Shown: positions 33,928-43,718, counted from the stretch's first letter. The stretch is DNA of 64,000 nucleotides from Armatimonadetes bacterium UBA1398 (GCA_002305165.1 DBQI01000062.1:1-64000); one strand, 5' to 3'. A program made the numbers and translations. Notes: a model not told the origin generated them from the sequence alone.

Positions 33928-35997
33928 ATGCCGGAGGTGAGAGCGCTGATCGCCATGCTCATACCCATGCTCGCTTCAACCGTCGTCGCCCAGGTGAATC
34001 TGCCCGCTGACACCATCTACGTCGCCCCTGAGGGAAGCGACCAGGGAACGGGCGCGATCGACTCCCCCCTCGCGACCCTCGCCGCGGCGCTGGAGCGGTC
34101 GCGGGACCTCAAGGCGCCGGGTTGTCAGGAGCCTCGCGTCATCGCGGTGCGGGAGGGCACGTTCTTCCTGGCTGAGCCGCTGACGCTGACTTCGGCGGAT
34201 TCCGGCGCCGCAGAGGCGCCCCTGGTCGTCTGCGCGTACCCGGGGGAGCGCGCCACCCTCAGTGGCGGAGTGCTGCTCTCGGGGTTCGAGGCCACCCCCC
34301 AGGGGTGGTGGCGGGCGCCCTACCCCGACTCTCTCCCCGATGCGATCAGCCTCTACGTGAACGGGGTCCGCCGCGGAAGGCCGCGCCTGCCGAGGGAGGG
34401 CTACTACCAGATCGTCGCCGAGGTGGATCCGAGTCCCGACGCCGATGGCCGTGGCTACGATCGGTTCCAGTTCCGTCCAGGTGATATCGATCCTGACTGG
34501 CTCCAGAGGGACCGGGTGGAGATCCTGCCCTTCCATCAGTGGACCATGTCCCGGTTGCCCATACGGAGCGTGGATGTCCAGCAGAACATCGTGGCGGTGG
34601 CTCCCACTCAGTACCGGACCTACTGGCATGGGCTGCTCGCCGAGCACCGCTACCTGGTAGAGAACGTTCGCGAAGCGCTCGGCCAGCCGGGGCAGTTCTA
34701 CATCGACGGCGAGGCTGGCGAGATCCTGTACGTTCCCGCTGAGGGCGAGTCAATCGGGGACGCGGAGGTCATCGTGCCGGTCCTGCCCACTCTGATCCAG
34801 TTGGCGGGAGACGCGAATCTCGGTCTACGAGTCGATCACGTTCGCTTCGAGGGCCTCTCGCTCGCTCACACGGGGTGGGAGACGTCCGTTGACGGGTACT
34901 CCTTCCCCCAGGCCGAGGCTGAGATGCCGGCCGCGGTCCACAGCACGGGCGCGCGCGGCCTGGTTCTCGAGCGATGCGAGATAGCGCACACGGCCGGCTA
35001 TGGCGTCCACATGGGCGCCGGTTCGAGGGAGTGTGTGGTCCAGGACTGCTCCCTGTGGGACCTCGGCGCCGGGGGGATCAAGATCGGCGAGACGTACTCC
35101 GACGCGGAGAACCCGGAGCTGAACGCCGGCGCGAACACCGTCCGGAACTGCGCGATCATGCACGCGGGCCGCACCCATCCCGCGGGCATCGGCGTGTGGA
35201 TAGGCCAATCGTCGGGCAACCTGGTCGAGCACTGCACGATCGCGGACCTCTACTACACGGCCGTATCGGTGGGTTGGTCATGGGGGTATGCGGACAGCAC
35301 GGCGAACCACAACGAGGTCGCCTATAACCACATGCACACCATCGGCCAGGGCGTCTTGAGCGACATGGGGGGCATCTACACTCTGGGCGTCGCGCCGGGC
35401 TCGCGCCTCCATCACAACCACATGCACCACATCGAGGCCTTCAGCTACGGTGGCTGGGGGATCTACTTCGATGAGGGCACCACGAACATGATCGCGGACC
35501 ACAACCTGGTGTACCGAACGAAGACCGGCGGGTTCCATCAGCACTATGGCCGGGACAACCTCGTCTCCAACAACATCCTCGCCTTCAGTCGCACGGACGG
35601 GCAGATCATCCGCACCCGGGCGGAGGAGCACCACTCCTTCACCCTGGAGCACAACATCGTCTACTGGACCGACGGCCCGCTGCTGGGCTCCAACTGGGAG
35701 GGCGACAACTACGCCCTCGACAGCAACCTATACTGGAATCCGAACATCGAGGCGCCGGACTTCGCGGGCATGAGTTTCGAGGAGTGGCAGGCCAAGGGCC
35801 AGGACCCGAACAGTCTCTATGGGGACCCCGGGTTCGCTGACCCCGAGGGAGGCGACTTCACCCTGCGACCGGACTCGCCGGCCTTCGCCATCGGTTTCCA
35901 GTCCTTCAGTGTCGCCGAGGCGGGCGCGACGCTGCCGCCGGGCGTGCCGGTTCCGCCCGATGAGATGCCAGCCGCCTTTCCCCTGATACTGCCGTAG
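33928..35997 (+). CDS. Secreted GH141-like right-handed beta-helix protein
   Basis: A 689-residue protein with a short signal peptide (ending STVVAQ). DTIYVAPEGSDQGTGAIDSP is the N-terminal cap, followed by a jelly-roll region (ALSGGVLLSG-like strands) and a long parallel beta-helix. YNHMHTIGQGVLSDMGGIYT and YGGWGIYFDEGTTNMI match the GH141-type alpha-fucosidase/xylanase group, in which an Asp pair in DMGG and DEGT is catalytic. It may therefore cleave a plant or algal polysaccharide. ATG 33928 is used; the strong GGAGGTGAG lies just after it, so a GTG or CTG a little further downstream is possible. Confidence 0.8.
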   Translation: MPEVRALIAMLIPMLASTVVAQVNLPADTIYVAPEGSDQGTGAIDSPLATLAAALERSRDLKAPGCQEPRVIAVREGTFFLAEPLTLTSADSGAAEAPLVVCAYPGERATLSGGVLLSGFEATPQGWWRAPYPDSLPDAISLYVNGVRRGRPRLPREGYYQIVAEVDPSPDADGRGYDRFQFRPGDIDPDWLQRDRVEILPFHQWTMSRLPIRSVDVQQNIVAVAPTQYRTYWHGLLAEHRYLVENVREALGQPGQFYIDGEAGEILYVPAEGESIGDAEVIVPVLPTLIQLAGDANLGLRVDHVRFEGLSLAHTGWETSVDGYSFPQAEAEMPAAVHSTGARGLVLERCEIAHTAGYGVHMGAGSRECVVQDCSLWDLGAGGIKIGETYSDAENPELNAGANTVRNCAIMHAGRTHPAGIGVWIGQSSGNLVEHCTIADLYYTAVSVGWSWGYADSTANHNEVAYNHMHTIGQGVLSDMGGIYTLGVAPGSRLHHNHMHHIEAFSYGGWGIYFDEGTTNMIADHNLVYRTKTGGFHQHYGRDNLVSNNILAFSRTDGQIIRTRAEEHHSFTLEHNIVYWTDGPLLGSNWEGDNYALDSNLYWNPNIEAPDFAGMSFEEWQAKGQDPNSLYGDPGFADPEGGDFTLRPDSPAFAIGFQSFSVAEAGATLPPGVPVPPDEMPAAFPLILP

Positions 35998-36058
35998 TCG
36001 ACTGTTACAGCGTCAAGCGCGTGTGAATACCGGAAGCGACCGGAGGCAGGAGACATCC

Positions 36059-37441
36059 ATGAGCACCGTCACACTCCCCCAACGCGAGGTGCGGGTTCTC
36101 GACAACGTCGACGTCTGCGTCATCGGAGGAGGCCCAGGGGGGTTGCCTGCCGCCCTCGCGGCGGCGCGCCTGGGGGCCAAGACACTCCTCGTGGAGATGC
36201 AGGGCTTCCTGGGCGGCATGGCGACGGCGGGGCTGATCGGGCCCATTCTGGGGCACCGGGCCAGCGGCGGCGGCGACGCGGTCATCGGAGGCATCCCCAA
36301 GGAGATCTGCGTCCGGATGGCGGAGATCGGCGAGGCGGCGCCATGGGAGCGGGCCATGGAGGAGTGGGGCATCGCCTTCAACGCCGAGGGGCTGAAGATC
36401 ATCGCCGACCGTATGGTTCGCGAGGCGAAGGTCAGGGTCATCTACCATGCCTTCTTCGTTGACGCGGTCGTCGATGACAACCGGATGACCCATGCGATCA
36501 TCGAGACGAAGTCGGGTCCCCTCGCCATCGCGGCCAGGGTGTTCATCGACGCGACGGGCGATGGGGACGTGGCCTACCGGGCCGGCGCCGAGTGCACCAA
36601 GGGCCGGCCCGCCGACGGACTGCCCATGGCGATGGGGAGCATCTTCCATGTGGGGGGCGTCGGCCCACTCGATCAGGCGACCCGGGAGGCTGCCGTGGCA
36701 CGCATGCGGGAGCTTCAGGCGGACGGAGCCAACTACTACAATGTCTCCCTCGGCAACCACGGTAGCACCATCCGCGATGGCTTCCTCTCCCTCAACGCGA
36801 CGCGCTACGGCGGGGATGCCTCGGAAGTGGCGGATCTTACGGAGGGGGAGTTTGTCACGAGGGAGCTAGCCTGGCGCGCCCTGGACGCGTGGCGATCAGC
36901 GCCGGGCGCCGAGGGGCTGTTCATAGCCGCCACTCCGGCCCATGTGGGCACCCGCGAGTCGCGCCAAGTGGTCGGCCGCTACGTGCTCACGGGCGAGGAC
37001 ATCGTCTCGGGCCGGAGTTTCGATGACAGCATCGCCCGAGCCAGCTACTGGATCGACATCCACTGCCCCCGAGGGCTCTCCGAGGGGGGCCAGGTGCATC
37101 TCTGCACGAAGAGCTGCGCCAAGCGCGACTGCCCCATGATCACGGACCACGCTGACCAGCTCCCCGATCACGACCGGCTCCATCCGCCCGAGGGCAGGTG
37201 GTGCGACGTGCCGCTGCGAAGCCTCCTGCCCCAGAGCGTCGGCGGACTCCTGGTCTCCGGTCGCTGCATATCGGCGGACTACCAGGCGATGGCCGCCACC
37301 AGGGTCATGGCCACATGCATGGCCATCGGGGAGGCCGCCGGAACCGCGGCGGCGTTCGCTGCGCGCCATCGCGTGGAGCCGGGGGAGCTGGATCCGACCG
37401 ATGTGAGGGGTGCTTTGTCGAGCGCGGGGGCCCTCATCTAG
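36059..37441 (+). CDS. FAD-dependent oxidoreductase (FAD_oxidored family)
   Basis: A 460-residue flavoprotein. VDVCVIGGGPGGLPAALAAARLG near residue 20 is the dinucleotide-binding motif, FIDATGDGDVAYRAGA is the second FAD contact and SVGGLLVSGRCISADYQAMA the third. This group (PF12831-like) is frequent beside polysaccharide-degradation genes, often near xanthan or other lyases, but its substrates are unknown. No signal peptide is present. ATG 36059 has AGGAGA upstream. It lies between a beta-helix gene and a sialidase-like gene on the same strand, with gaps of 61 and 33 bases, so an operon for sugar processing is likely. Confidence 0.85.
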   Translation: MSTVTLPQREVRVLDNVDVCVIGGGPGGLPAALAAARLGAKTLLVEMQGFLGGMATAGLIGPILGHRASGGGDAVIGGIPKEICVRMAEIGEAAPWERAMEEWGIAFNAEGLKIIADRMVREAKVRVIYHAFFVDAVVDDNRMTHAIIETKSGPLAIAARVFIDATGDGDVAYRAGAECTKGRPADGLPMAMGSIFHVGGVGPLDQATREAAVARMRELQADGANYYNVSLGNHGSTIRDGFLSLNATRYGGDASEVADLTEGEFVTRELAWRALDAWRSAPGAEGLFIAATPAHVGTRESRQVVGRYVLTGEDIVSGRSFDDSIARASYWIDIHCPRGLSEGGQVHLCTKSCAKRDCPMITDHADQLPDHDRLHPPEGRWCDVPLRSLLPQSVGGLLVSGRCISADYQAMAATRVMATCMAIGEAAGTAAAFAARHRVEPGELDPTDVRGALSSAGALI

Positions 37442-37474
37442 CTGCCTGGAGCCGCGGACAGGAAGGGACACGAT

Positions 37475-38611
37475 ATGCGCCACATACCCTATGCGACGGT
37501 ATTGCTCGTCCTCACGGCGCCTCTGGCGGCCGTTCCGCAGGAGCGGGCATCCGTCAAGCTGGATGACGCGGAGCATGTGATCGTGTACCGGCAGGACGGC
37601 ATCTACGCCGTCTTCCCGTTCATGCCCGAGCGGCAGCCGGAGGACGGCATCATCGTGAGTTTGTCGGCGCGAACGAACCCCTCCCACGACGATCCCTCCG
37701 GGGGTGTCGTGGTGATGCGGTCGACCGATGGGTGTCGCACCTGGGAACTGCACCAACACAGCGAGGGGGATGTCAGCCCCGAGGACGTGGGGACCATACA
37801 GGCGCTCCCTACCGCTGACGGCGCCCTGGTCAGCGTATACGCCGGTTGGGAGTACTACCCGGAAGAGAGCCGCGGGGAGCTCGAGGCGGCGGGCCACGAG
37901 GTCGCCTCGGCGCGCGAGGGGCTCATCGGCGCCCTCACCGCGCACCGGGCGCGCGTCTCGCGCGATGGGGGGCTGACATGGGAGGAGAAGGACCTCCCGA
38001 TGCCCAACTCGGGCGGCGTCATGGCCTTCCACGGGGGTATCGTCACCGACCAGGACATCATCCTCTGGCCCGTCTACGGTGCGCCGAGTCCCGGCGACAC
38101 CGGCCACAGCTACGTCTATCGCTCAGATGACTCGGGCGAGACCTGGACCTTCCACCACATCATCGGCGACAGCACGGGTCGGCTCCCCCTGAACGAGACC
38201 TCGCTCCTGGACCTCGGCGGAGGGCACATCCTCGCCTTCGTCCGCACTGGCGATGAGGTGGACCACATGTTCCGGGCGGAGTCCTTCAATGGGGGCATCA
38301 CCTGGGGCCGGTACGCGGACTCAGGCGTCCGCGGCCATCCCCCGCACCTCCTGCGGCTGCGCAATGGCCACATCCTGCTGACCTATGGCTATCGGCACAG
38401 CCCCTTCGGGATCCGCGCTATCATCAGCAAGGACAACGGGCGGACCTGGGGCGATGAGTTCATCCTGCGCGATGACGGGATGGGCGGCGACCTTGGCTAC
38501 CCGATGTCGATCCAGCTCGAGGATGACACCCTCTTCACCGTCTACTACTTCCGGAGCGCCAGCGGCGGTCCGACCCACGTCGCGGGGACGCTGTGGCGCG
38601 AGCCTGAGTGA
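37475..38611 (+). CDS. Secreted sialidase-like six-bladed propeller
   Basis: A 378-residue protein with a signal peptide (ending PLAAVPQ). Five Asp-box turns are visible: STDGCRTW, SRDGGLTW, SDDSGETW, SFNGGITW and SKDNGRTW, the hallmark of the sialidase/BNR propeller. The FRIP motif of classical neuraminidases is not evident, so the substrate may not be sialic acid; many such proteins in polysaccharide loci are uncharacterised exo-hydrolases. It follows the FAD oxidoreductase on the same strand and converges with the next gene after 9 bases. Confidence 0.83.
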   Translation: MRHIPYATVLLVLTAPLAAVPQERASVKLDDAEHVIVYRQDGIYAVFPFMPERQPEDGIIVSLSARTNPSHDDPSGGVVVMRSTDGCRTWELHQHSEGDVSPEDVGTIQALPTADGALVSVYAGWEYYPEESRGELEAAGHEVASAREGLIGALTAHRARVSRDGGLTWEEKDLPMPNSGGVMAFHGGIVTDQDIILWPVYGAPSPGDTGHSYVYRSDDSGETWTFHHIIGDSTGRLPLNETSLLDLGGGHILAFVRTGDEVDHMFRAESFNGGITWGRYADSGVRGHPPHLLRLRNGHILLTYGYRHSPFGIRAIISKDNGRTWGDEFILRDDGMGGDLGYPMSIQLEDDTLFTVYYFRSASGGPTHVAGTLWREPE

Positions 38612-38620
38612 GGTGTGACG

Positions 38621-39991
38621 CTAGGGAACGTAGGTGAGAGGCCCGGCGTTCGCCGTCGTGCCGGGCATGATCTCGACATGGGCGCTGGCGGCGCCTCCCT
38701 CGGGAGTAAGCCTCCAGAGTCCTCCGATGCGGTCCAGGGCTGGATCGGCCAGCACGAACCGGCCATCATCATCGGTCCTTGCGGTAAGTGGCTGGAGGGT
38801 ATGCTCGCCTTCAGCCGGTTCGGCAAGGACGGGGCGATCCGCGACCGGAGCGCCCGCGGCGTCACGCAAGGTCCCCACGATACGAGCGCTCGAGGGTTCG
38901 ATGGGCAGCTCCACCCGAGGCCATTCCACGGGATCCACGTAGAGGGGCCCCGTTCGGCCTCCTCGGATGCCCTCGCCGCGGTACTCGAGCCAGTAACTGC
39001 CCGCCGGCACATGGTCGATGCGCGCTCGGCCCTGTTCATCGGTGACCGCCTTCCGGCCCAGGGGCTCAGTGAGAACGGTGACGCCCTGCACCGGCCCGCC
39101 GGTGGTGGCATCGATGGCTCGGGCGGCGATCTCGCCGGTTGACGGAGAGATGAGCGGGATGGCGATGAGTCCCGACAGCCCATCAGCGGGGGCCACACGC
39201 CGGCTCTCCTCGCGGTAACCGCGGGCGGCGCAGCGGATCGTGAGCGGCCCATCGGGGAGGCCCTCCAGCGTGAAGGCGCCTGCGGCGTCACTGCGGGTCG
39301 AGCGGCTCCCGCAGGTCACCGTCGCCCCCTCGACCGGCTCTCCATCGTGAGCGTCGATGATCACGCCGCGGAGCGAGCGCGTTCCGCCGCCGTCCAGTGC
39401 GATGTCGAGGACCGTCCGCCCCTGCTGGATGGACCCGATGGCGACGACCCGGGTCACGGCCGCGTACCCGGGCGCCTCGAAGGTGACCACGACGTCCTCG
39501 GTGACGCGCGGCAGACGCAGCTCGTAGCCGCCCGCTCTGTCGGTCCGTGTCCGCGCTGCCGCCGCACTGACGCGCGCTCCGGCCAAGGGGCCGTCGGGCC
39601 CCGTGACGGTGCCACGGATGATGGCCGGCTTGCCGTCCCGGGGAGAGAGGCTGAGGTCGACCTCGGTGACAGTGCCGCCGACTACAGCCACTCGGTGGCC
39701 GCGGAGCGGCTCGTAGCCCGAGGCGGTGATCTTCAGGGGCACCTCGCCGGTAAGCAGATCCGTGATGATGAATCGTCCCGAGGCGTCGGTGATCGACTCG
39801 GCGGGCTCGCCGGAGGTGGTGTTCTCACACCGGATTCGCGCGCCAGCGAGGGCATCGCCGGTCGTGGCATCGGTGAGGGCGCCCGTGATGCCGCCCATGC
39901 CGACGACCGCTTCGCCACCACAGCCCACCACGAAGGCGAGGAGCAGCAGGAGTCCGATCGCGTAGGCTGAGCGGTACCGAAGGCTCATCAT
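38621..39991 (-). CDS. Lipoprotein with repeated CnaB/carboxypeptidase-regulatory domains
   Basis: A 456-residue lipoprotein: signal peptide with lipobox AFVVGC, so Cys24 is the likely anchor. About five beta-sandwich repeats of the carboxypeptidase-regulatory kind follow, each shown by an A-G-x-V/I turn and an SDAAGAFTLEGLPDG-like strand: GALTDATTGDALAGARI, GTVTGPDGPLAGARV, GVIIDAHDGEPVEGATV and later units. Such domains act as spacers or binding units on the cell surface. A promoter with TTGACG and TATGCT lies at 40024-40052. No enzymatic function is visible. Confidence 0.82.
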   Translation of the reverse strand: MMSLRYRSAYAIGLLLLLAFVVGCGGEAVVGMGGITGALTDATTGDALAGARIRCENTTSGEPAESITDASGRFIITDLLTGEVPLKITASGYEPLRGHRVAVVGGTVTEVDLSLSPRDGKPAIIRGTVTGPDGPLAGARVSAAAARTRTDRAGGYELRLPRVTEDVVVTFEAPGYAAVTRVVAIGSIQQGRTVLDIALDGGGTRSLRGVIIDAHDGEPVEGATVTCGSRSTRSDAAGAFTLEGLPDGPLTIRCAARGYREESRRVAPADGLSGLIAIPLISPSTGEIAARAIDATTGGPVQGVTVLTEPLGRKAVTDEQGRARIDHVPAGSYWLEYRGEGIRGGRTGPLYVDPVEWPRVELPIEPSSARIVGTLRDAAGAPVADRPVLAEPAEGEHTLQPLTARTDDDGRFVLADPALDRIGGLWRLTPEGGAASAHVEIMPGTTANAGPLTYVP

Positions 39992-40023
39992 CGGCCTGGC
40001 CCTTCGAGCTCTGGCGTACTCGG

Positions 40024-40052
40024 AGCATATCGGCCGCCCTGGCCCCCGTCAA
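40024..40052 (-). promoter_or_regulatory. Sigma70-like promoter of the CnaB-type lipoprotein
   Basis: On the minus strand TTGACG (40052-40047), a 17-base spacer and TATGCT (40029-40024) form a good vegetative promoter. The start would be near 40017, leaving a short leader before the start codon at 39991. Confidence 0.6.
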
Positions 40053-40156
40053 TCGGAGAGGAGAGGGCCTGGACATGCCCGAATCCGTGGCATGCGCTGT
40101 TCAGAGGGTTGTTCCCCGCATGCCGGACCCATACCTATGACACCGGTGGTGGCCGA

Positions 40157-41536
40157 ATGTACCTGCAGGCCCTAGGCCTTCTCGCCGTATTCATCGTCTT
40201 CGCGGCGCTCATGATCGCCCGCAAGCTGCCCGCCCTGCTGGCCCTTCCGGCAATGGCCGTCGCAGTGGCCGCCGTGGGCGGCGTGGGGGGCATGGACATC
40301 CTCAACAAGGTGATCGGCGAGGGCGCCATGCGTCTGGCAACGCCCATCGCCGCCGTGATACTCGGGGGCGCCCTCGCTCAGGTGGTTCGACGCACGGGGG
40401 TGGCGGAGGCCGTGGTACGACGAGCCTCGGAGCTCTCGGGTGACAACGCGGTCACCGTATCCCTCGTGATCGCCGGCGCCTGCGTCCTGCTGTTCATGAC
40501 CCTCAGCGGCCTCGGCGCCGTGATCCTCGTGGCCTCCCTCGCCTTCCCCGTCCTGCTGGCCGTGGGTGTCAGACCCCTGGCCGCTGGCTGCTTGTTCCTG
40601 ATGTCTATGAGTGTCGGCGGCGTCCTCAATGTGGTGAACTGGCAGTTCTACATCGACGCCCTAGGGGTGAGCCAGGCGGAGGTGCGCCAGTATGCGCTGA
40701 TGCTCTTCGTGCCCAGCCTCCTGGCCGTGGTGGCCTATGTCATCGTGGATGTGCGCCTCGCCGGCCGACGTCGGCTGTGGGCCGAGGAGCGGCGCGCCCC
40801 CGCGCCGCGTGTCGGCGCCACCCGCATGGCGACGCCCATCATCCCCGTGGCGCTGCTCCTCCTGCCGCCCGCGTCGAGGCCGCTCCTGCGGTCCCTCGGG
40901 CCGTCCCTCGGCTTCGATGCCGGCACCGCCGAGTTTGAGGCGTTGGTCGCGTGGGAGTTCCCTATCCTGGCCGCGATGATCATCGGGGTTCTCTGGGGCG
41001 CCCTCCTAGGACCCAAACCCGAGGGGGGTCGCATCCAACTCATCACCGCTTCACTTATCGAGGGGATCAAGGATGTCGCCCCCGCCATCGGGCTCATGAT
41101 GGGCATCGGGATGCTGTTCATCGCGGTGAGTTCGCCCGAGGTGACGCGATGTCTCGTTACCGAGGATCCCGCGACGGGCGCGGTCTCCGGGCCCCTGACC
41201 CTCCTGCGGGTCAGCAGTCCCGTGGCCTACGTCCTGCTCTGGGGCGCCCTGGCGCCTCTTGCCCTCTACCGCGGACCCCTCAACGTCTGGGGTATGGGAA
41301 TCGGCATCGCGGGAGTCTTGGTGGCCGGAGGCGTGTTGCCGCCAGGCGCGGCGATGGCGGCGCTCATGTCGGTCGGGCATATCCAGGGCATCAGCGACCC
41401 CACGAACACCCACAATGTCTGGGTCGGCTCCACCCTGGGGGTCGAGGTACAGGATCTCCTGAAGCGCACCCTGCCCTACTCCTGGATCCTCGCCATAGTC
41501 GGCCTGATCATCGCCGTTCCGTGGTTCCTGAGCTGA
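40157..41536 (+). CDS. Permease of the ion transporter superfamily (GntP/CitMHS-like)
   Basis: A 459-residue membrane protein with about 12 hydrophobic segments in two halves. The two halves show repeated re-entrant-loop-like motifs, including SGLGAVILVASLAFPVL and VGHIQGISDPTNTHN, typical of the ion transporter superfamily that includes gluconate (GntP) and citrate (CitMHS) carriers. It probably imports an organic or sugar acid with a cation. ATG 40157 is preferred over an upstream ATG at 40109 because the hydrophobic start fits better there. The DUF6785-type gene follows on the same strand. Confidence 0.8.
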   Translation: MYLQALGLLAVFIVFAALMIARKLPALLALPAMAVAVAAVGGVGGMDILNKVIGEGAMRLATPIAAVILGGALAQVVRRTGVAEAVVRRASELSGDNAVTVSLVIAGACVLLFMTLSGLGAVILVASLAFPVLLAVGVRPLAAGCLFLMSMSVGGVLNVVNWQFYIDALGVSQAEVRQYALMLFVPSLLAVVAYVIVDVRLAGRRRLWAEERRAPAPRVGATRMATPIIPVALLLLPPASRPLLRSLGPSLGFDAGTAEFEALVAWEFPILAAMIIGVLWGALLGPKPEGGRIQLITASLIEGIKDVAPAIGLMMGIGMLFIAVSSPEVTRCLVTEDPATGAVSGPLTLLRVSSPVAYVLLWGALAPLALYRGPLNVWGMGIGIAGVLVAGGVLPPGAAMAALMSVGHIQGISDPTNTHNVWVGSTLGVEVQDLLKRTLPYSWILAIVGLIIAVPWFLS

Positions 41537-41565
41537 CCCACGCCGCGCTGCCCGGAGGTGGGTCC

Positions 41566-41625
41566 ATGACGGAGGCGGCGGCCCGACCCTCCGCGAATGG
41601 ACCCGCCCATGGCCGACGGGCATGA
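41566..41625 (+). CDS. Short upstream ORF with strong ribosome site
   Basis: A 19-codon ORF, MTEAAARPSANGPAHGRRA, begins at ATG 41566 with GGAGG at 41554-41558, seven bases upstream, which is a far better site than that of the following large gene. It ends at TGA 41623-41625, overlapping the first codons of the DUF6785-type gene in another frame. It may be a leader peptide that couples translation, or the true N-terminus separated by a frameshift. It is too short to assign a function. Confidence 0.4.
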   Translation: MTEAAARPSANGPAHGRRA

Positions 41626-43711
41626 GGCGGACGTCCATCTGATCACCAATGACCTGAGGGAGCCCTCTCACCGTCGCGCTCCGTCTCGGCGCGCCACCTT
41701 GATCGGCCTGTTCTTCGTCGCCGTGCTCGCGTGGCTCACCCCGTACAATGACTCCGTCCTGCGGAACACGTACCTCGCCGGCACGAACTTCCCGCTCGCG
41801 CCCTTCGGCATCATGCTGTTCCTCGCAGTGCCCGTGAACTTCGTGCTGGCTCGGCTGCGGCCGGGCGCGCTTCGGCCCTTCACCGCGGCCGAGCTGATGA
41901 CAATCTGGGCCGTTATGCTCATCGCCTCCGGCATTCCCAGTTCGGGGCTGCTTCGGATGCTGGTGCCCCAGATCGCCGGGTACCGATATGGCGCGACCCA
42001 CGAGAACCTGTGGGAGGAGCGGCTCTCGCCCCACCTCCGCTCCTATATGGTCATCCTGGATGAGGACCCAGCCACGGAGTTCTACACCGGCATGCCCGAT
42101 GGCCCGCCGATGCCGGGCATCCCTGGCAGCCTCTCCATCAGCCGATGGCACCACATCCCGTGGTATGCCTGGCGCGACCCGCTCATCGGCTACTCGGTCT
42201 TGACCTTCGGCGTCTTCCTCGGCTTCCTCTGTCTGGTGAGCATCCTCCGGCGGCAGTGGGTGGAGCGAGAGCGGTACCCGTACCCGCTGGTGCAGGTGCC
42301 GCTGGAGATCGCCGAGGCATCGGAAGCCCACCGTGGCCTCCCACCCCTCTTCCGCAACCCGCTCTTCCTCGGCACCGCGACCCTGGTGCTGGTGCTTCAC
42401 ACCCATGCCGGCCTGTGCCGGCTCTACCCCCACCTGGGGAGGTTTACCTTCGCCATTGATCTGGCCCCGATACTGACCGAGCCGCCGTGGCGGTACCTCG
42501 AGGGGAGCATGAAGTACCTGCGGATCTATCCCCTCGCCATCGGCCTCACCCACGGGGTGAACACCGAGGTGCTGCTATCGGTGTGGGCCATCAAGGTCCT
42601 CATCGGCATTCAGCAGATGTGGTTCGGGTCGCGAGGCGAATACGGGGGCGAAGTGGCCTTCGGCTGGGATCCCGCCTACCAGTGCTACCCGCAGCTCGCG
42701 GCGTACCTGGCCCTCTCCGGCTGGATCCTGTGGACGGCCAGGGACCACCTCAGGACCGTCTTCCGGTGCGCCTTCTCCCGGTGTCCCGTCGATGACTCTG
42801 ACGAGCCCATGAGTTATCGCACGGCAGCATGGGGGTTCGTGCTGTCCGTGGCCGTGCTCATGGGCTGGTTCCTCTACTCGGGGGTGCGCTTCCCGGTCGC
42901 CCTGGTTGTCGTGCTCGTCTTCTTCGCCATCGCCACGGGCTGCACGTGGCTCGTGTGCCAGGGCGGGCAAATGCTCGTGGCGGCCCGCACCGTGCCGAGC
43001 GACACCCTGGTGGGGCTCTTCGGGAAGACCTTCCGCCTCTCGTGGGGCGGGTCAACCGTCCTCCAGTTCGACTCGGTGACCCCACGGGAGTTAGCGGTGC
43101 TCCCGATCTTCGAGAGCCCCTTCGGCAAGGATCTGCGGGAGATCCTCATGCCCAACGCCGCGAACCTCACACAGGCGGCCGATGCGGGCGTGAATCGTCG
43201 CCGGCTGCTGGCCCTTGGCGCCGTGGCCATCGTGCTGTCCATCGCGGTGGCATCGCCCCGGAAGGTTGCGCTCGGCTACGAGTACGGCGCCGCCACGCTG
43301 CCGGATACGTGGGGCTTCCGGACCGCCGCGACCCTCCCCTTCGACTGGCCAGCGCAGTTCATGGTCCGGGACTTCCCCACGAACACGACGAACATCCTCT
43401 ACTTCCTGGAGGGCGCGGCCTTCGTCCTCGGCTGCCTAGTGCTGCGCTCCAAGTTCCTCTGGTTCCGCTTCCATCCCGGAGGGTTGCTCATCGCCGCGAG
43501 CTTCGCCGGCGATGTCTTCTGGTTCAGCATGTTCCTGGCCTGGGCGACCAAGTCGGTTATCCTCTACCTCGGTGGCGCCAGGCTGCTCCGCAACGCGAAG
43601 CCTTTCTACTACGGCCTGGTAATCGGGCACACGATCTCCTGGGTGATCTGGATGGTGGTGGGACTCGTTATCCAGGACGAGACCCGCACCTACCCTCTCA
43701 TGCCCACATAG
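41597..43711 (+). CDS. DUF6785-type multi-pass membrane protein
   Basis: A 704-residue membrane protein with about 13-15 hydrophobic helices. It opens with a polar 30-residue tail and a helix (LIGLFFVAVLAWLTPYN), has a large extracytoplasmic loop around residues 130-195 and repeats such as SVLTFGVFLGFLCLVSILRR and WGFVLSVAVLMGWFLYSG. The layout matches the DUF6785/DUF6784 group found in Armatimonadota and Planctomycetota, distantly similar to oligopeptide (OPT) transporters. The transported compound is unknown. ATG 41597 and ATG 41609 are both possible and neither has a good ribosome site; translation from the short ORF at 41566 may deliver ribosomes. Confidence 0.75.
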   Translation: MDPPMADGHEADVHLITNDLREPSHRRAPSRRATLIGLFFVAVLAWLTPYNDSVLRNTYLAGTNFPLAPFGIMLFLAVPVNFVLARLRPGALRPFTAAELMTIWAVMLIASGIPSSGLLRMLVPQIAGYRYGATHENLWEERLSPHLRSYMVILDEDPATEFYTGMPDGPPMPGIPGSLSISRWHHIPWYAWRDPLIGYSVLTFGVFLGFLCLVSILRRQWVERERYPYPLVQVPLEIAEASEAHRGLPPLFRNPLFLGTATLVLVLHTHAGLCRLYPHLGRFTFAIDLAPILTEPPWRYLEGSMKYLRIYPLAIGLTHGVNTEVLLSVWAIKVLIGIQQMWFGSRGEYGGEVAFGWDPAYQCYPQLAAYLALSGWILWTARDHLRTVFRCAFSRCPVDDSDEPMSYRTAAWGFVLSVAVLMGWFLYSGVRFPVALVVVLVFFAIATGCTWLVCQGGQMLVAARTVPSDTLVGLFGKTFRLSWGGSTVLQFDSVTPRELAVLPIFESPFGKDLREILMPNAANLTQAADAGVNRRRLLALGAVAIVLSIAVASPRKVALGYEYGAATLPDTWGFRTAATLPFDWPAQFMVRDFPTNTTNILYFLEGAAFVLGCLVLRSKFLWFRFHPGGLLIAASFAGDVFWFSMFLAWATKSVILYLGGARLLRNAKPFYYGLVIGHTISWVIWMVVGLVIQDETRTYPLMPT

Positions 43712-43718
43712 CGCCGGC

